Notes: generated by a model not told the origin, from the sequence alone. A DNA stretch of 64,000 nucleotides from Clostridium frigidicarnis (GCF_900111985.1 NZ_FOKI01000016.1:1-64000); one strand, 5' to 3'; numbered from the stretch's first letter, positions 26,113 through 35,738 are shown. A program made the numbers and translations.

Positions 26113-28041
26113 ATGGCCATAGTTGCTGGATTAAATAAGGTGTACAATGACATTGAAGTAAGAAAATTAAAAACAGATTTAAGTTCAATAAAAATTGGCC
26201 AAGTTGTTTCAGCTAAGATATCAGAAAAACTTGGAGATAGGGATGTAATTTTAAGACTTCAAGAAGGATGGAATTTTAGAGGTGAACTTTCAGAGGATAT
26301 AAAAGATTTAAGAGATGGTCTTTTAAAATTTAAGGTTATAGGTTTTGAGGATGGTAAACTACAATTACAAGTATTAAATGAACAAGGGGCTACAGATGTT
26401 AAAGATATTGGAGACCTAAAGCAACTTATTGAAGCATCAGGCTTTAGCAAGGAAGATACAGAATTAATAAAAGTCTTATTAAAACATAATATACCTTTAA
26501 ATAAAGAAAATATTGATATATTTAAAAGTGTTATGGAATTAAAATCCAATGGAAGCGAGAAGTCAATTGATGAATTTGTTGCAAAATATCTTAACGCAAA
26601 GGGATTAACATCAGAAAGTGAAAACTTTGAATTAATAAAAAATAGTTTAACATCTAGTTTGAAGGCATTAATAAATATGTCAGATGAAGAAGTATTTTTC
26701 TTTATAGAAAATGCATTACAAACAAATGAGGAAAATCTCCAAAATTTCAATAAACTATTTAAAGAAGAGGGACAACTTTTTAAAGAAATATTAAATCTGA
26801 AAAATAATGAAAATATAGTAGGAAATAAAGAAAATAGTATAAGTGAAGACAAAAGTCTAATATTAAAAACTTTAAATGAACCTCAAATAGAAGAATTAAA
26901 GTCTTATTTAAAAGATGCTATAGAAGGTAATGAAAATACCATAGAAATTAATAATGGAAAAGACATAGTGCCTAATAATAAGCTTAATAATGAAAATTTA
27001 CTTAGAAATTTACCTGATGAGCTAAAAGAAAATTTAAGCAATGAGGCTATAAAGCTTTTAGAAAAAGGAGCTTTTAAAACTCTTTTAAAAGCTTTAGATG
27101 GAGAGGAAGCATCCATTAATTTATTGAAAAATTTAAACAAAGATATTATATCCAAAGAAAATAATCAAAGCAGCGTAGTACAAGAGAATAATACAATTGA
27201 AGAAGGTAATGAAAATAAACAAATAGATGTTTTGAATATTTTAAAAAATGTTAATAATAAAGAAGAACTAGAAAAAAGTTTAACATCTATTATTAAAGAT
27301 GTTCCCAAGGAAAAGTTAGAGAAGGTAGAAAACCTTATAAATAGAATAGTAGATGGACATGTCACTAAAGAAGAGACAAATGAATTTAAACAATTAACAT
27401 TAAAGAGTGAAGATACATTTAAGGCTATGACATCATTAAATAGTAAAGAAAGTATAACTTTAAAGGAAATCATATCAAAGGTTTTTGATAAGGAAATTTT
27501 AACTCAGCAAAAGCCAATGAGTGGAGAAGATATAAGAGAAGCGATAAGAAGTAAAACACAAGAAGTTAAAGAAGCTATTAGAGCATTGGCTAATGGGGAT
27601 ATAAGCAAGATTCCAAATGAATTTATGAAAGAAGCTAAATTTTTCAATGATGTAAGTAAAGAATATTATTATATGAATGTACCTTTAAATTTAAATGAAA
27701 AGGAATATGGTGCCAGTATAATAATAAAAGATAATAGAAAAGATGGAAAAAAGATCGATTCAAAAAATGTAAAAATGGTAGTAACTGTTGATGCTAATAT
27801 TATGGGAACAGTGGATGGTTATTTAGTTTTAAATAATGAAAATATGAATATAACAATAAAAGCATTTTCGCCATGGGATAAGGTATTAAATAGTTCACGT
27901 GAAAAATTAAGTGCAGCTATCAGTAAATTAGGGTATAATGTATTGGTAAATGTAGAAGAAAAAATAGAAAATGTTGATATATCAAAATGCAATGACTTCT
28001 TTAATGATTATGAAATAAGTGTATTAAATACACTAGCATAG
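26113..28041 (+). CDS. FliK-like/YlqG-like protein with a C-terminal hook-length-control type domain
   Basis: A 642-residue, largely hydrophilic protein rich in Asn, Lys and Glu. The N-terminal 70 residues look like a small beta domain, the middle (about 100-470) is helical and low-complexity, and the last 120 residues (about 515-640) resemble the C-terminal domain of FliK hook-length control proteins. It overlaps functionally with the next gene, which encodes an FlhB C-domain homologue; the same pair (ylqG-ylqH) occurs in Bacillus. ATG at 26113 follows AAAGGTGG. No other flagellar gene is nearby, so the partner secretion system is unclear. Confidence 0.7.
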   Translation: MAIVAGLNKVYNDIEVRKLKTDLSSIKIGQVVSAKISEKLGDRDVILRLQEGWNFRGELSEDIKDLRDGLLKFKVIGFEDGKLQLQVLNEQGATDVKDIGDLKQLIEASGFSKEDTELIKVLLKHNIPLNKENIDIFKSVMELKSNGSEKSIDEFVAKYLNAKGLTSESENFELIKNSLTSSLKALINMSDEEVFFFIENALQTNEENLQNFNKLFKEEGQLFKEILNLKNNENIVGNKENSISEDKSLILKTLNEPQIEELKSYLKDAIEGNENTIEINNGKDIVPNNKLNNENLLRNLPDELKENLSNEAIKLLEKGAFKTLLKALDGEEASINLLKNLNKDIISKENNQSSVVQENNTIEEGNENKQIDVLNILKNVNNKEELEKSLTSIIKDVPKEKLEKVENLINRIVDGHVTKEETNEFKQLTLKSEDTFKAMTSLNSKESITLKEIISKVFDKEILTQQKPMSGEDIREAIRSKTQEVKEAIRALANGDISKIPNEFMKEAKFFNDVSKEYYYMNVPLNLNEKEYGASIIIKDNRKDGKKIDSKNVKMVVTVDANIMGTVDGYLVLNNENMNITIKAFSPWDKVLNSSREKLSAAISKLGYNVLVNVEEKIENVDISKCNDFFNDYEISVLNTLA

Positions 28042-28053
28042 GAGGTGTAGCTT

Positions 28054-28317
28054 TTGGATAAAAGACGAGCAGCAGCTTTAAGATATCAAGAAGGTAATGA
28101 CCACGCACCAAAGATTGTTGCCACTGGCATGGGGAGACTAGCAGATAAAATTATTGAAAAAGCAGAAGAAAATCATGTGCCAGTAGTTTATAATAAAGAG
28201 CTAGCAGATCTTTTGACAAATGTTGATGTTGGAGATTATATACCTTCTGAATTGTATGAAGCAGTTGCAGAAATTATTGCATATGTCACAGAAATAGATG
28301 GGAAGTTAAATAAATAA
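28054..28317 (+). CDS. FlhB-like C-terminal domain protein (YlqH type, no NPTH motif)
   Basis: An 87-residue cytoplasmic protein matching the C-terminal domain of the flagellar export switch FlhB (APKIVATG, then the helix pair LADKIIEKAEENHVPVV). The autocleaving NPTH of FlhB is missing; its place is taken by GNDH. It starts with TTG, five bases after GGAGGTG, and lies 12 bp after the FliK-like gene, so the two are translated from one transcript. In Bacillus the pair is ylqG-ylqH. Its role outside flagellar export is not established. Confidence 0.82.
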   Translation: MDKRRAAALRYQEGNDHAPKIVATGMGRLADKIIEKAEENHVPVVYNKELADLLTNVDVGDYIPSELYEAVAEIIAYVTEIDGKLNK

Positions 28318-28338
28318 TCAAATGAAAGGTGAGATGTT

Positions 28339-29028
28339 ATGGCATTATATGCTATTGCAGATCTTCATCTTGCATTAAGTACTGATAAACCTATGGATAT
28401 ATTTGGTGAGAATTGGTATAAGCATGATGAAAAAATAAAAGAAAATTGGATAAATAAAGTAACAAAAGATGATACAGTTTTAATAGCTGGAGACATATCA
28501 TGGTCTATGAAAATGGAAGAAGGAGTAAATGAGCTTCAATGGATACATGAATTGCCTGGAAAAAAGATAATTTCAAAGGGAAATCATGATTATTGGTGGG
28601 CAAGTATATCAAAATTAAATAAGCTATATGAGGATATATCATTTATACAAAACAACTTCTTCACATATAAGGACTATGCCATATGTGGAACTAGAGGGTG
28701 GATATGTCCAGGAAGCTATAATTTTAAAGAAAAAGACGAGAAAATATATGCTAGAGAACAAATAAGACTTAGACTTTCTTTAGATGAAGCAAAAAAGGCA
28801 GGATATGAAAAAATAATATGTATGATGCATTATCCTCCAACAAATGAAAAACTTGAATCATCAGCTTTTACTGAGATCTTTAAGGAATATAATATAGAGA
28901 AAGTAATATATGGACATATTCATGGAGCTTCAAAGAATAGCAAACTTCTTAGAGGGGATATAGATGGAGTTCAGTATATATTTACTGCTTGTGATTATAT
29001 AGATTTTGATCCACTAATAATATTATAA
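28339..29028 (+). CDS. Calcineurin-like metallophosphoesterase
   Basis: This 229-residue phosphoesterase shows the dimetal motifs in order: ADLHL (residues 7-11), AGDISW (about 53), KGNHDYWW (about 78), MMHYPP (about 161) and YGHIHG (about 194). No signal peptide. Substrates of this branch are not known. It lies 21 bp after the FlhB-like gene, so it probably belongs to the same operon. ATG follows GAAAGGTGAGATGTT. A repeat element with terminator-like arms follows. Confidence 0.9.
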   Translation: MALYAIADLHLALSTDKPMDIFGENWYKHDEKIKENWINKVTKDDTVLIAGDISWSMKMEEGVNELQWIHELPGKKIISKGNHDYWWASISKLNKLYEDISFIQNNFFTYKDYAICGTRGWICPGSYNFKEKDEKIYAREQIRLRLSLDEAKKAGYEKIICMMHYPPTNEKLESSAFTEIFKEYNIEKVIYGHIHGASKNSKLLRGDIDGVQYIFTACDYIDFDPLIIL

Positions 29029-29087
29029 ATAGTGATACGTATATTAAGTATAATATTAGAAAAGTATAGTGTTACGGGTAATAGTTT

Positions 29088-29160
29088 TAGGTATATGAAA
29101 GAAAATAACAAGTCAAATATACTAGCATACTGACTTGTTATTTTTTTGAATATGCCTTAA
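29088..29160. repeat. Palindromic repeat, family 1, internally deleted copy
   Basis: Both ends of the family are kept (TAGGTATATGAAAGAAAATA and, reversed, TTAAGGCATATTCAAAAAAA), including ACAAGTCAGTATGCTAGT, but about 90 bp of the centre are missing. It lies 60 bp after the phosphoesterase gene and forms a strong hairpin. Confidence 0.7.
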
Positions 29161-29220
29161 TAGAAAAAGGATGCATACCAACAACTTGTTTAGTTTTTGA
29201 TATACATCCTTTTTCTATTA
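29159..29220. repeat. Second hairpin next to the family 1 copy
   Basis: TAATAGAAAAAGGATG pairs perfectly with CATCCTTTTTCTATTA, and inner bases ACAACT/AGTTTTT add weak pairing. Its layout (outer stem, inner AACT..AGTT) recalls family 2, though the bases differ. It may terminate transcription from the left. Confidence 0.5.
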
Positions 29221-29649
29221 TAGAATTCCATTTAAATATATATCTAAAAGTCTATAAGAATCTTAAATATATAATAATAACGATTATATAGCAATAGAAA
29301 CATATTATTTTAAAATAAAAAGACAAATTAATTATAAAAAATAGTTAAGATTACATACAAATTAAAAATTTAAAGGTATATCAATTCATAAAACATATAT
29401 AAGAATAGTTGAGGAATATTTAGTATATAATTAAGTGGCTTTTAGATTTAGATGAAGCATGCTCATTTAGAATAATTGTACATTTATATCATGATTTTTG
29501 GAAGAGTGGATTAGAATAGATCATAGTCATGATATAAATAAACATTGAATATTAAAATGTAAAATATTACAATATAATTGTGGAATGTTTTGAGAAATTA
29601 TGAAAAGGTAGCTTTATATAATGGTACCATTGATCGAATAATTGTATAA
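29221..29649. other. AT-rich region with decayed gene fragments
   Basis: No intact ORF. From about 29440 onward the plus strand shows broken fragments of the isomerase gene that ends at 29808. The first 200 bp show nothing recognisable. Confidence 0.4.
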
Positions 29650-29808
29650 GATCATTTTATAGGAAGAAGAAATCATTTGGAATTATATAATGGAAACATA
29701 GATTTAGATCATATGCTTAATTTAGCTTTAAAAAATAATGCAACATGTGTAATTGAAACTAAAACAAAAGAGGCTTTGATAAATTCAGTAAATAAGCTAA
29801 AGAAATAG
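29650..29808 (+). pseudogene. 3' remnant of a TIM-barrel sugar phosphate isomerase/epimerase gene
   Basis: The last 52 codons read DHFIGRRNHLELYNGNID and continue with a NNATCVIETKTKEAL helix, the usual C-terminus of xylose-isomerase-like TIM-barrel proteins. A stop codon lies just upstream. Short related fragments (HLYHDFWKSG at about 29484; ALYNGTID at about 29610) occur in other frames, broken by stops. This looks like a decayed gene, not a small ORF; no RBS or start is present. Confidence 0.5.
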
Positions 29809-29873
29809 AAATTAAAATAGTAAAAACTACTAGGATTATTTTTTAAATAATACTTATTAAGGAGGAGAAATAT

Positions 29874-30641
29874 TTGGAACTAAAAAAAGAATGGCATAGT
29901 GCCGTAAATTTTAGAACATCTAGAAGAGCTTATATAGATAAAGAGTTAGGAGAATTTGAAGTTAACAGAATAACTTCTTTAATAAATGAGGTGAATAAAG
30001 AAGGGAATCTTAAAATTCAATTTATTAAGGATGGATCTAAGCTTATGAATGGTTTTAAGGCTTCCTATGGAATGATAAGTGGAGCGAAATCTTTTATAGC
30101 ATTGGTTGGAAATAAGAATATTAAAAATTTGAAAAGTAGAATTGGATATTACGGGGAATTTATAGTTTTAGAGTGTACGAATCTAGGCGTTGGAAGTTGT
30201 TGGCTTGGAGGTACATATGATAAAGAAGAGTGTAAAAAGCATATTAGTTTATCAAAGGATGATGAATTAGTATGTATAATTTGTTTAGGATATGTGAATA
30301 AAGATAAATCATTAAAAGAAAAACTTATATCTAAGTTATCTAAGAATACTATGGATAAAAATAAATTTTTAATATCTCAAGATCAAGTTCCAGGTTGGGT
30401 TAATAGTGGTGTGGATTCAGCTATAAAGGCTCCTTCAGCATTAAATAAAAAGCCGGTATCATATTCTTTTATAAATGGAAAATTGAAAGCTTTTATAACT
30501 AAGGGAAATCATGGCTTTGAGGAGGTAGATCTAGGAATAGCCATGAGTCATTTTCAATTAGGTGCATTAAGTAACGGGATTTATGGAAAATGGGAAGTGG
30601 AAAATCAGGAATATGTTTTTAAAATAAAAAGTACTTCTTAG
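29874..30641 (+). CDS. Nitroreductase family protein (TM1586-type)
   Basis: This 255-residue protein has the FMN-dependent nitroreductase pattern: FRTSRRAYIDKE at the N-terminus, a GYYGEFIVLECTNLGVGSCWLGG core (about 98-122), and IGAPSA-like SAIKAPSALNKKPV (about 182-195). It matches the TM1586-like branch in which two half-domains form one FMN site. The start is TTG behind AGGAGGAG. The likely role is flavin-dependent reduction with NAD(P)H; the substrate is unknown. It stands alone. Confidence 0.85.
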   Translation: MELKKEWHSAVNFRTSRRAYIDKELGEFEVNRITSLINEVNKEGNLKIQFIKDGSKLMNGFKASYGMISGAKSFIALVGNKNIKNLKSRIGYYGEFIVLECTNLGVGSCWLGGTYDKEECKKHISLSKDDELVCIICLGYVNKDKSLKEKLISKLSKNTMDKNKFLISQDQVPGWVNSGVDSAIKAPSALNKKPVSYSFINGKLKAFITKGNHGFEEVDLGIAMSHFQLGALSNGIYGKWEVENQEYVFKIKSTS

Positions 30642-30837
30642 AGTAATATATAGAAAGTTACAAATTAAAAGTAACAAGTAGAAACTTACAAGTAATATTG
30701 CAATTGGAAGATTAAACTGAATATTATCTGATGAATGCCCCTTGTAATACCCCTTAAATTAAGATTCATTGTATGAAGAGATAAGATTGTTTAGTTTTCA
30801 TAAGTTGGATATAATAGAAATATAAGAGGTTAGGGAG

Positions 30838-30867
30838 ATGAAAAATAGACTAGCATACATGAGGTGA
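30838..30867 (+). CDS. Possible 9-codon leader ORF coupled to the MNT gene
   Basis: ATG at 30838, eight bases after GAGG, encodes MKNRLAYMR and ends in TGA that overlaps the ATG of the nucleotidyltransferase gene (TGATG). The MNT start itself has its SD only two bases away, so translational coupling through this mini-ORF is plausible. It is too short for independent proof. Confidence 0.35.
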   Translation: MKNRLAYMR

Positions 30868-31280
30868 TGAAAATATTTAAGGAAGAGCATTCATTACAAT
30901 TTGATAAGGAAGAAATTGTTAATAAAATAGAAGGGTATTTATACAATAATGATAATATTGTGAGTGCATATATTTTTGGGTCTTTTGGCACTGGAGATTT
31001 TACAAATAAAAGTGATATTGATATTGCAATACTTACCAGTGAAGAAATCACATATTCACAGTGTCTTAAAATTAATTCAGAACTAGAAGATATAATAGGA
31101 ATTCCTATTGACTTAAACAATATAATCTTATTACCAGAGCATATTCAAGTGCAGATAATTATGGAAAACAGACAATTATTTAGTAAAGACGATATTCTGG
31201 AAGAAAAATATATAAACCAATTAAATCACTGGATAAAGACAGAATTTCCATTTTGGAAAAAGCTTGTAACAGCTAAGTAA
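30867..31280 (+). CDS. MNT-type nucleotidyltransferase antitoxin (MntA-like)
   Basis: A 137-residue minimal nucleotidyltransferase. The catalytic motif is complete as GS-x10-DxD: FGSFGTGDFTNKSDIDIAIL (about 35-54). Such proteins pair with HEPN toxins; MntA transfers AMP to a Tyr of the toxin and so neutralises it. The HEPN gene follows after 17 bp. ATG at 30867 overlaps the stop of a possible mini-ORF; a GTG one codon upstream is also possible. The role in this organism is inferred from family and gene pairing. Confidence 0.85.
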   Translation: MKIFKEEHSLQFDKEEIVNKIEGYLYNNDNIVSAYIFGSFGTGDFTNKSDIDIAILTSEEITYSQCLKINSELEDIIGIPIDLNNIILLPEHIQVQIIMENRQLFSKDDILEEKYINQLNHWIKTEFPFWKKLVTAK

Positions 31281-31297
31281 AAAGAGGAGAGATAATT

Positions 31298-31762
31298 ATG
31301 AAAAAAATAAATTTAACGAGGCTTGATACAACTATTAACAAGGCTGAGAAGTGTGTTAGTGAATTGGATTTGTTTTACAAGGAAATTATTTCTAATAAAT
31401 ATGATAATAATGAAATAATTAAAAGGTCCATGGATTTATCATTTAGAAGTTTATTTAATAGTTTTCAATCATTAGTTGAAGATTATGTTTCGATTGTATT
31501 AAGAACATTAAGTGTGGATGTGAGTAAGTTATATTTTAGAAAATGCTTAGAAATATGTGTAGATAATAATTTTCTATCAAAAGAATTTATGGAGAAATTT
31601 AAGCCATCTGTAAAATTACGAAATGATATTGCACATGGTTATGACATACCAACAACAGAGACTTTAATTGATTTTTATAAAGAAAATGGAGAAATGTATA
31701 AATTATTTATAATAGATATAAATAATTTTAAGAATAATTTAAATCAACAGGAATTGTTTTAA
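31298..31762 (+). CDS. HEPN domain RNase toxin (HepT-like)
   Basis: A 154-residue helical protein with the HEPN active motif R-x4-H and the target Tyr: LRNDIAHGYD (about 108-117), i.e. RX4HXY as in HepT. It partners with the MNT protein encoded immediately upstream. HepT-type toxins cleave RNA and are silenced by AMPylation of the Tyr. ATG follows AGAGGAGAG. Antitoxin first and a 17-bp gap indicate one operon. All key residues are intact, so the module is probably functional. Confidence 0.85.
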   Translation: MKKINLTRLDTTINKAEKCVSELDLFYKEIISNKYDNNEIIKRSMDLSFRSLFNSFQSLVEDYVSIVLRTLSVDVSKLYFRKCLEICVDNNFLSKEFMEKFKPSVKLRNDIAHGYDIPTTETLIDFYKENGEMYKLFIIDINNFKNNLNQQELF

Positions 31763-31805
31763 GTAATAAATTTTATTTTCTACAAGAAAATAGTAACACA
31801 TCTAA

Positions 31806-31909
31806 CCGAAAAGAGAGGGCTAAACAACACAACCTAGCTGACTTATTGTAAGGTATAAAAATACTTTGAGAAGTCAGACAGGCTGCTAAGGATTAGTCCT
31901 CTCTTTTCT
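31806..31909. repeat. Palindromic repeat, family 2, copy of about 104 bp
   Basis: CCGAAAAGAGAGGGCTAAAC and the reversed end GAAAAGAGAGGACTAATCC are inverted. The left part (GGCTAAACAACACAACCTAGCTGAC) matches the inverted right part of the copy at 40968-41153. It lies 43 bp after the HEPN gene and could act as its terminator. Confidence 0.7.
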
Positions 31910-32340
31910 TTAGATTGGAAAATAACTCTCAAGTTTTGACGGAATCAATACTTTTTTCACTAAGAATACTTATGGGGTATGTGATAGTTTACTAATGTTT
32001 ATAATTCTATTTTCATATTAATAAGAAAATGATCAATTTAATAATTATAAAATATTGAATACTAATAATTAATGATGCAAGATTATAATAATGATGTAAT
32101 ATACCAATTAGACTGATTTTTTTTGAGAAGGTATTGAATGTAATTTTAAAAATAAGTTTTAGTTTTAATACCAAGCATATATTGTTCTTTATTATCAAGT
32201 TAATAAAAAGATATTTATATATAAAATAATATGCAATGTATATAATTAATAAATAGATGAAAAATCAAAGAAAAACATATGATTTTTTAATTATATAGTT
32301 ATAAGTAAATTGAGAATATAAAAGCAAAGAAGGGGATTTA
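31910..32340. other. Intergenic region before the HPr-sigma-54 activator gene
   Basis: About 430 bp, almost only A and T. No ORF on either strand beyond 61 codons. It should contain the promoter of the activator; none could be picked with confidence. Confidence 0.35.
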
Positions 32341-34434
32341 ATGAAAACAAAAGTTGTAGTAATAAAACCACAAAAAGGTCTTCATGCACGGATTGTAGCT
32401 ATGGTTGTTCATAAAGCTAATGATATCAATAAAAAATATAACACCAGGTTATCGATAAAATATAAAGATAGAAAAAGTATACCAGCAGTAAGTCTTATGC
32501 CACTAATACTTTTAAAAGTAAAGAAAGGTGAAGAGATAACAGTAGAAGCGGAGGGGGGAGAGGAATTAAAAGCTTTAGAAGAACTATATGATTTTTTAAA
32601 TAGTGATTTTCATATAGATGATGAGGAACAAAATCAAATAGACAATATAATTGAAGATAACAATATAACTTGGGAGCAAGTAATTAAAAGTACTGCCAAT
32701 GGAATCGTTGTAGTTGATGAAAATGGAACTATAATAATGACAAATCCCGCAGGAGACAAAATACTTAATATTAAGTATGATGAGGTTGTTGGCAAAAGAG
32801 TTCTTGATGTACTACCTAAGTCGTATATACCTAAAGTTTTAGAGGATAAAAGGTTAAGGCTAGGAATAAAACAGCTGTATAATGATAAAATAATTTTTGT
32901 TAACATAACTCCAATAATTATAGATGGAAAACTAAAGGGTGCAGTATCTGTATTTGAGGATATTTCAAATTTAGAAAAGATAAAATCAGAACTTTATGAA
33001 GTAAAAGAACTTAAAGAAAGATTACAACTTATATTAGAAAATGTACATGATGGGATATGTTTTGTAAATAAAGAAGGATATATAACTTATATAAATAAGG
33101 CTTATTCTAATTTGCTTAGTGAAGAGGAAGAACATATATTAGGGAAAAATATAAAAGATTTATCTGGTAATGATGCTAAAACTAGTGTTTTAAACAATGG
33201 CAAGGCGATAATAGGTCATGTAAATGTAAGAGAAGATGAATCAACTTTAATTGAAAATGTAAACCCAATAATATTAGATGGAGAAGTAAGAGGAGTTGTT
33301 TCTGTAGTAAAAGAATTTTCTGAGGTTCAGGTTCTATGGCAAATGTTAAATGAGCTATCAGCTAAGGCAGATTACTTGGAAGAGGAATTATTAAGAACTA
33401 AAGAGAAAGGTGGATTTGAAAAGTTTATAGGTAAAAGTGGAAAAACGTTAGATGCTTTAGCGTTAGCGAAAAAAGCTGCTAAAGGAAATGCCACTGTTTT
33501 AATAAGGGGAGAAAGTGGTACGGGAAAAGAGGTTATAGCAGAAGGAATTCATTTTGCCTCTAATAATGCTAAGGGACCATTTATAAGGGTAAATTGTGCA
33601 GCAATACCAACAAATCTTTTAGAAAGTGAACTTTTTGGTCATGAAAAAGGAGCTTTTACAGGAGCAATAAAGAGAAAACTAGGAAAATTCGAGCTTGCTC
33701 ATAATGGAACTATATTTTTAGATGAAATTGGGGAAATGGAAAAAAGTATGCAGGCTAAAATATTAAGAGTGCTTCAGGAAAGGGAATTCAATAGAGTTGG
33801 AGGAGATGAAGTAGTTAAAGTAAATGTTAGAATTATAGCAGCAACTCATAGAAATCTTGAGGATATGGTTAGAGCAGGTGAATTTAGAGAAGATTTATAT
33901 TATAGATTAAATGTAATACCAATATATATTCCACCATTAAGAGAAAGAAAGCAGGATTTAGCTTTTTTAATGGGACATTTTTTAGAGAAAATAGGTAAAG
34001 ATATTAATAAGAAAATAAATGGGGTTACCAATGAAGCAATGGAAGCATTTTTAAATTATTCATGGCCAGGTAATGTTAGAGAACTTGAAAATCTTTTAGA
34101 AAGAATAATAACTCTTACAGATAAAGATTATATAGATTATTATGATTTACCTTTGTATTTAAAAAGTGATAGCAAAATAGTTGATAATTCAAAGGATAAG
34201 GTAATAGATAAAAAAACACTAAAAGCTGATGAAATTATAACTATGTTAAGTGAAGCTGATGAAATACTTACAATGAAAGAATATGAGCAACTTATAATAG
34301 AAAAAGCTTTAAAAAAGTATGGGAGCTTTAATGCAGCAGGAAAGGCATTAGGTATTACACATAAGACAGTAGCGGCGAAGGCTAGGCAATATGGAATAGA
34401 AAAAATAGTAGGTTGGGAAAAAATATCTAGGTAA
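32341..34434 (+). CDS. Sigma-54-dependent activator with N-terminal HPr-like domain (HPr-PAS-PAS-AAA+-Fis)
   Basis: A 697-residue enhancer-binding protein. Residues 1-90 align with HPr: GLHAR keeps the phosphorylatable His15 and Arg17, although HPr Pro18 is Ile, and PAVSLMP has the Ser46 position. Two PAS domains follow (about 111-210 and 228-340). The AAA+ domain has Walker A GESGTGKE (390-397), GAFTGA (437-442, sigma-54 contact) and FLDEIGE (Walker B). A Fis-type helix-turn-helix ends the protein (663-690). Downstream lie a -24/-12 promoter and the dhaKLM genes, so it most likely activates them. The HPr domain may be phosphorylated by enzyme I and report PTS state (inference). Confidence 0.92.
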   Translation: MKTKVVVIKPQKGLHARIVAMVVHKANDINKKYNTRLSIKYKDRKSIPAVSLMPLILLKVKKGEEITVEAEGGEELKALEELYDFLNSDFHIDDEEQNQIDNIIEDNNITWEQVIKSTANGIVVVDENGTIIMTNPAGDKILNIKYDEVVGKRVLDVLPKSYIPKVLEDKRLRLGIKQLYNDKIIFVNITPIIIDGKLKGAVSVFEDISNLEKIKSELYEVKELKERLQLILENVHDGICFVNKEGYITYINKAYSNLLSEEEEHILGKNIKDLSGNDAKTSVLNNGKAIIGHVNVREDESTLIENVNPIILDGEVRGVVSVVKEFSEVQVLWQMLNELSAKADYLEEELLRTKEKGGFEKFIGKSGKTLDALALAKKAAKGNATVLIRGESGTGKEVIAEGIHFASNNAKGPFIRVNCAAIPTNLLESELFGHEKGAFTGAIKRKLGKFELAHNGTIFLDEIGEMEKSMQAKILRVLQEREFNRVGGDEVVKVNVRIIAATHRNLEDMVRAGEFREDLYYRLNVIPIYIPPLRERKQDLAFLMGHFLEKIGKDINKKINGVTNEAMEAFLNYSWPGNVRELENLLERIITLTDKDYIDYYDLPLYLKSDSKIVDNSKDKVIDKKTLKADEIITMLSEADEILTMKEYEQLIIEKALKKYGSFNAAGKALGITHKTVAAKARQYGIEKIVGWEKISR

Positions 34435-34480
34435 AAAAGCATATGATTGATATTTATTACCAAGAAACAGATGCTTTCTT

Positions 34481-34512
34481 AGAGAGATTGAAAAATCTCT
34501 CTTTTATATTTT
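34481..34512 (+). terminator. Rho-independent terminator of the activator gene
   Basis: Stem AGAGAGATT/AATCTCTCT with a GAAA loop, then TTTATATTTTTT. Confidence 0.85.
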
Positions 34513-34580
34513 TTATAAAAACTATTGTAAATCCGTACATAGGAGATTATTTTATAAAAAATAATGAAAATATAAAAAGT

Positions 34581-34596
34581 TGGCATAGTAAATGCT
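34581..34596 (+). promoter_or_regulatory. Sigma-54 (-24/-12) promoter of dhaKLM
   Basis: TGGCATAGTAAATGCT matches TGGCAC-N5-TTGCA with the invariant GG and GC exactly 10 bases apart. Transcription should start near 34607, leaving a 130-nt leader before dhaK. It lies right after the gene of a sigma-54 activator with an intact GAFTGA loop. Confidence 0.8.
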
Positions 34597-34739
34597 ATTA
34601 ATATATACATAAAAGAAGATCAGGGATATATGCACGGATTCCGTAACATTTCTAATAGTTAGTGGAATTTTAGAAGCGGCAATATTCAATATGTTATTTT
34701 AAGAGATTAATATGAAATATATTTTAGGAGGAATTAATT

Positions 34740-35738
34740 ATGAAAAAATTAATAAATAATCCAAATAATGTTCTGGAAGATATGTTAAAGGGAATAGTCT
34801 ATGCTCATAAAGAGCATTTAAGAAAAATAGATGGTTTTGATGTATTGGTAAGAAAAAATTCACCAGTTGAAGGCAAAGTAGCATTAGTTAGTGGTGGGGG
34901 TAGTGGACATGAACCAGCACACGGAGGTTATATAGGCGAAGGTATGCTTGATGGAGCGGTATGCGGATCAGTATTTACATCACCAACTCCAGATCAAGTG
35001 TTTGAGGGTATTAAAGCTGTAGATGGTGGAGACGGTGTACTTCTTATAATAAAAAATTATAGTGGAGATATAATGAATTTTGAAATGGCTAAAGATATGG
35101 CTGATATGGAGGGAATAAAAGTAGAAGCTGTTGTTGTTAATGATGACGTAGCTGTTGAAGATAGTCTTTATACAGCAGGAAGAAGAGGAATTGCTGGAAC
35201 AGTATTTGTCCATAAAATTGCAGGAGCTAAAGCTGAAAAAGGAGCTTCATTAGAAGAAGTTAAAAAAACTGCTGAAAAGGTAATTAAAAACGTAAGAAGC
35301 ATGGGAATGGCTTTAACATCATGTATAGTTCCAGAAGCGGGAAAAGCTAATTTTACATTAGCAGAGGATGAAGTTGAGATAGGAATGGGCATACATGGAG
35401 AACCAGGAACCCATAGAGAAAAGATTTCAACAGCAGATGAAATTACAGAGCAGCTGGTTAATAGAATACTAGAAGATATGCCTGTAGCGAAAAATGAAGA
35501 AGTTGCAGTTATGATAAACGGACTTTCAGGAACTCCATTAATGGAACTTTATATAATAAATAAAAAAGTTCAAGAAATGTTAGAAGAAAGAGGAATAAAA
35601 TCATATAAGACTTTTGTTGGAGAATTTATGACTTCTTTAGAGATGGCAGGATGTTCAGTAACATTATTAAAACTTGATGAAGAACTTAAAGAGCTTTTAG
35701 ATGCTAAAGCTGATACACCAGCATTAAAAGTTTTTTAG
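34740..35738 (+). CDS. dhaK: Dihydroxyacetone kinase subunit DhaK
   Basis: This 332-residue subunit binds dihydroxyacetone covalently through a His. The substrate-binding glycine motif GGGSGHEPAHGG (about 51-62) and the GMGIHGEPG segment with the active His (about 218) are present. In the PTS type, DhaK accepts phosphate from DhaL-bound ADP/ATP to make dihydroxyacetone phosphate. ATG follows AGGAGGAAT. It is the first gene of a three-gene operon with dhaL and dhaM, driven by the sigma-54 promoter at 34581. Confidence 0.96.
   Translation: MKKLINNPNNVLEDMLKGIVYAHKEHLRKIDGFDVLVRKNSPVEGKVALVSGGGSGHEPAHGGYIGEGMLDGAVCGSVFTSPTPDQVFEGIKAVDGGDGVLLIIKNYSGDIMNFEMAKDMADMEGIKVEAVVVNDDVAVEDSLYTAGRRGIAGTVFVHKIAGAKAEKGASLEEVKKTAEKVIKNVRSMGMALTSCIVPEAGKANFTLAEDEVEIGMGIHGEPGTHREKISTADEITEQLVNRILEDMPVAKNEEVAVMINGLSGTPLMELYIINKKVQEMLEERGIKSYKTFVGEFMTSLEMAGCSVTLLKLDEELKELLDAKADTPALKVF

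Noticed and set aside
26259-26852. 197-codon open frame antisense to the FliK-like gene
   Set aside because: Low-complexity Ser/Phe/Leu translation that mirrors the Asn/Lys/Glu-rich sense protein; no start signal.
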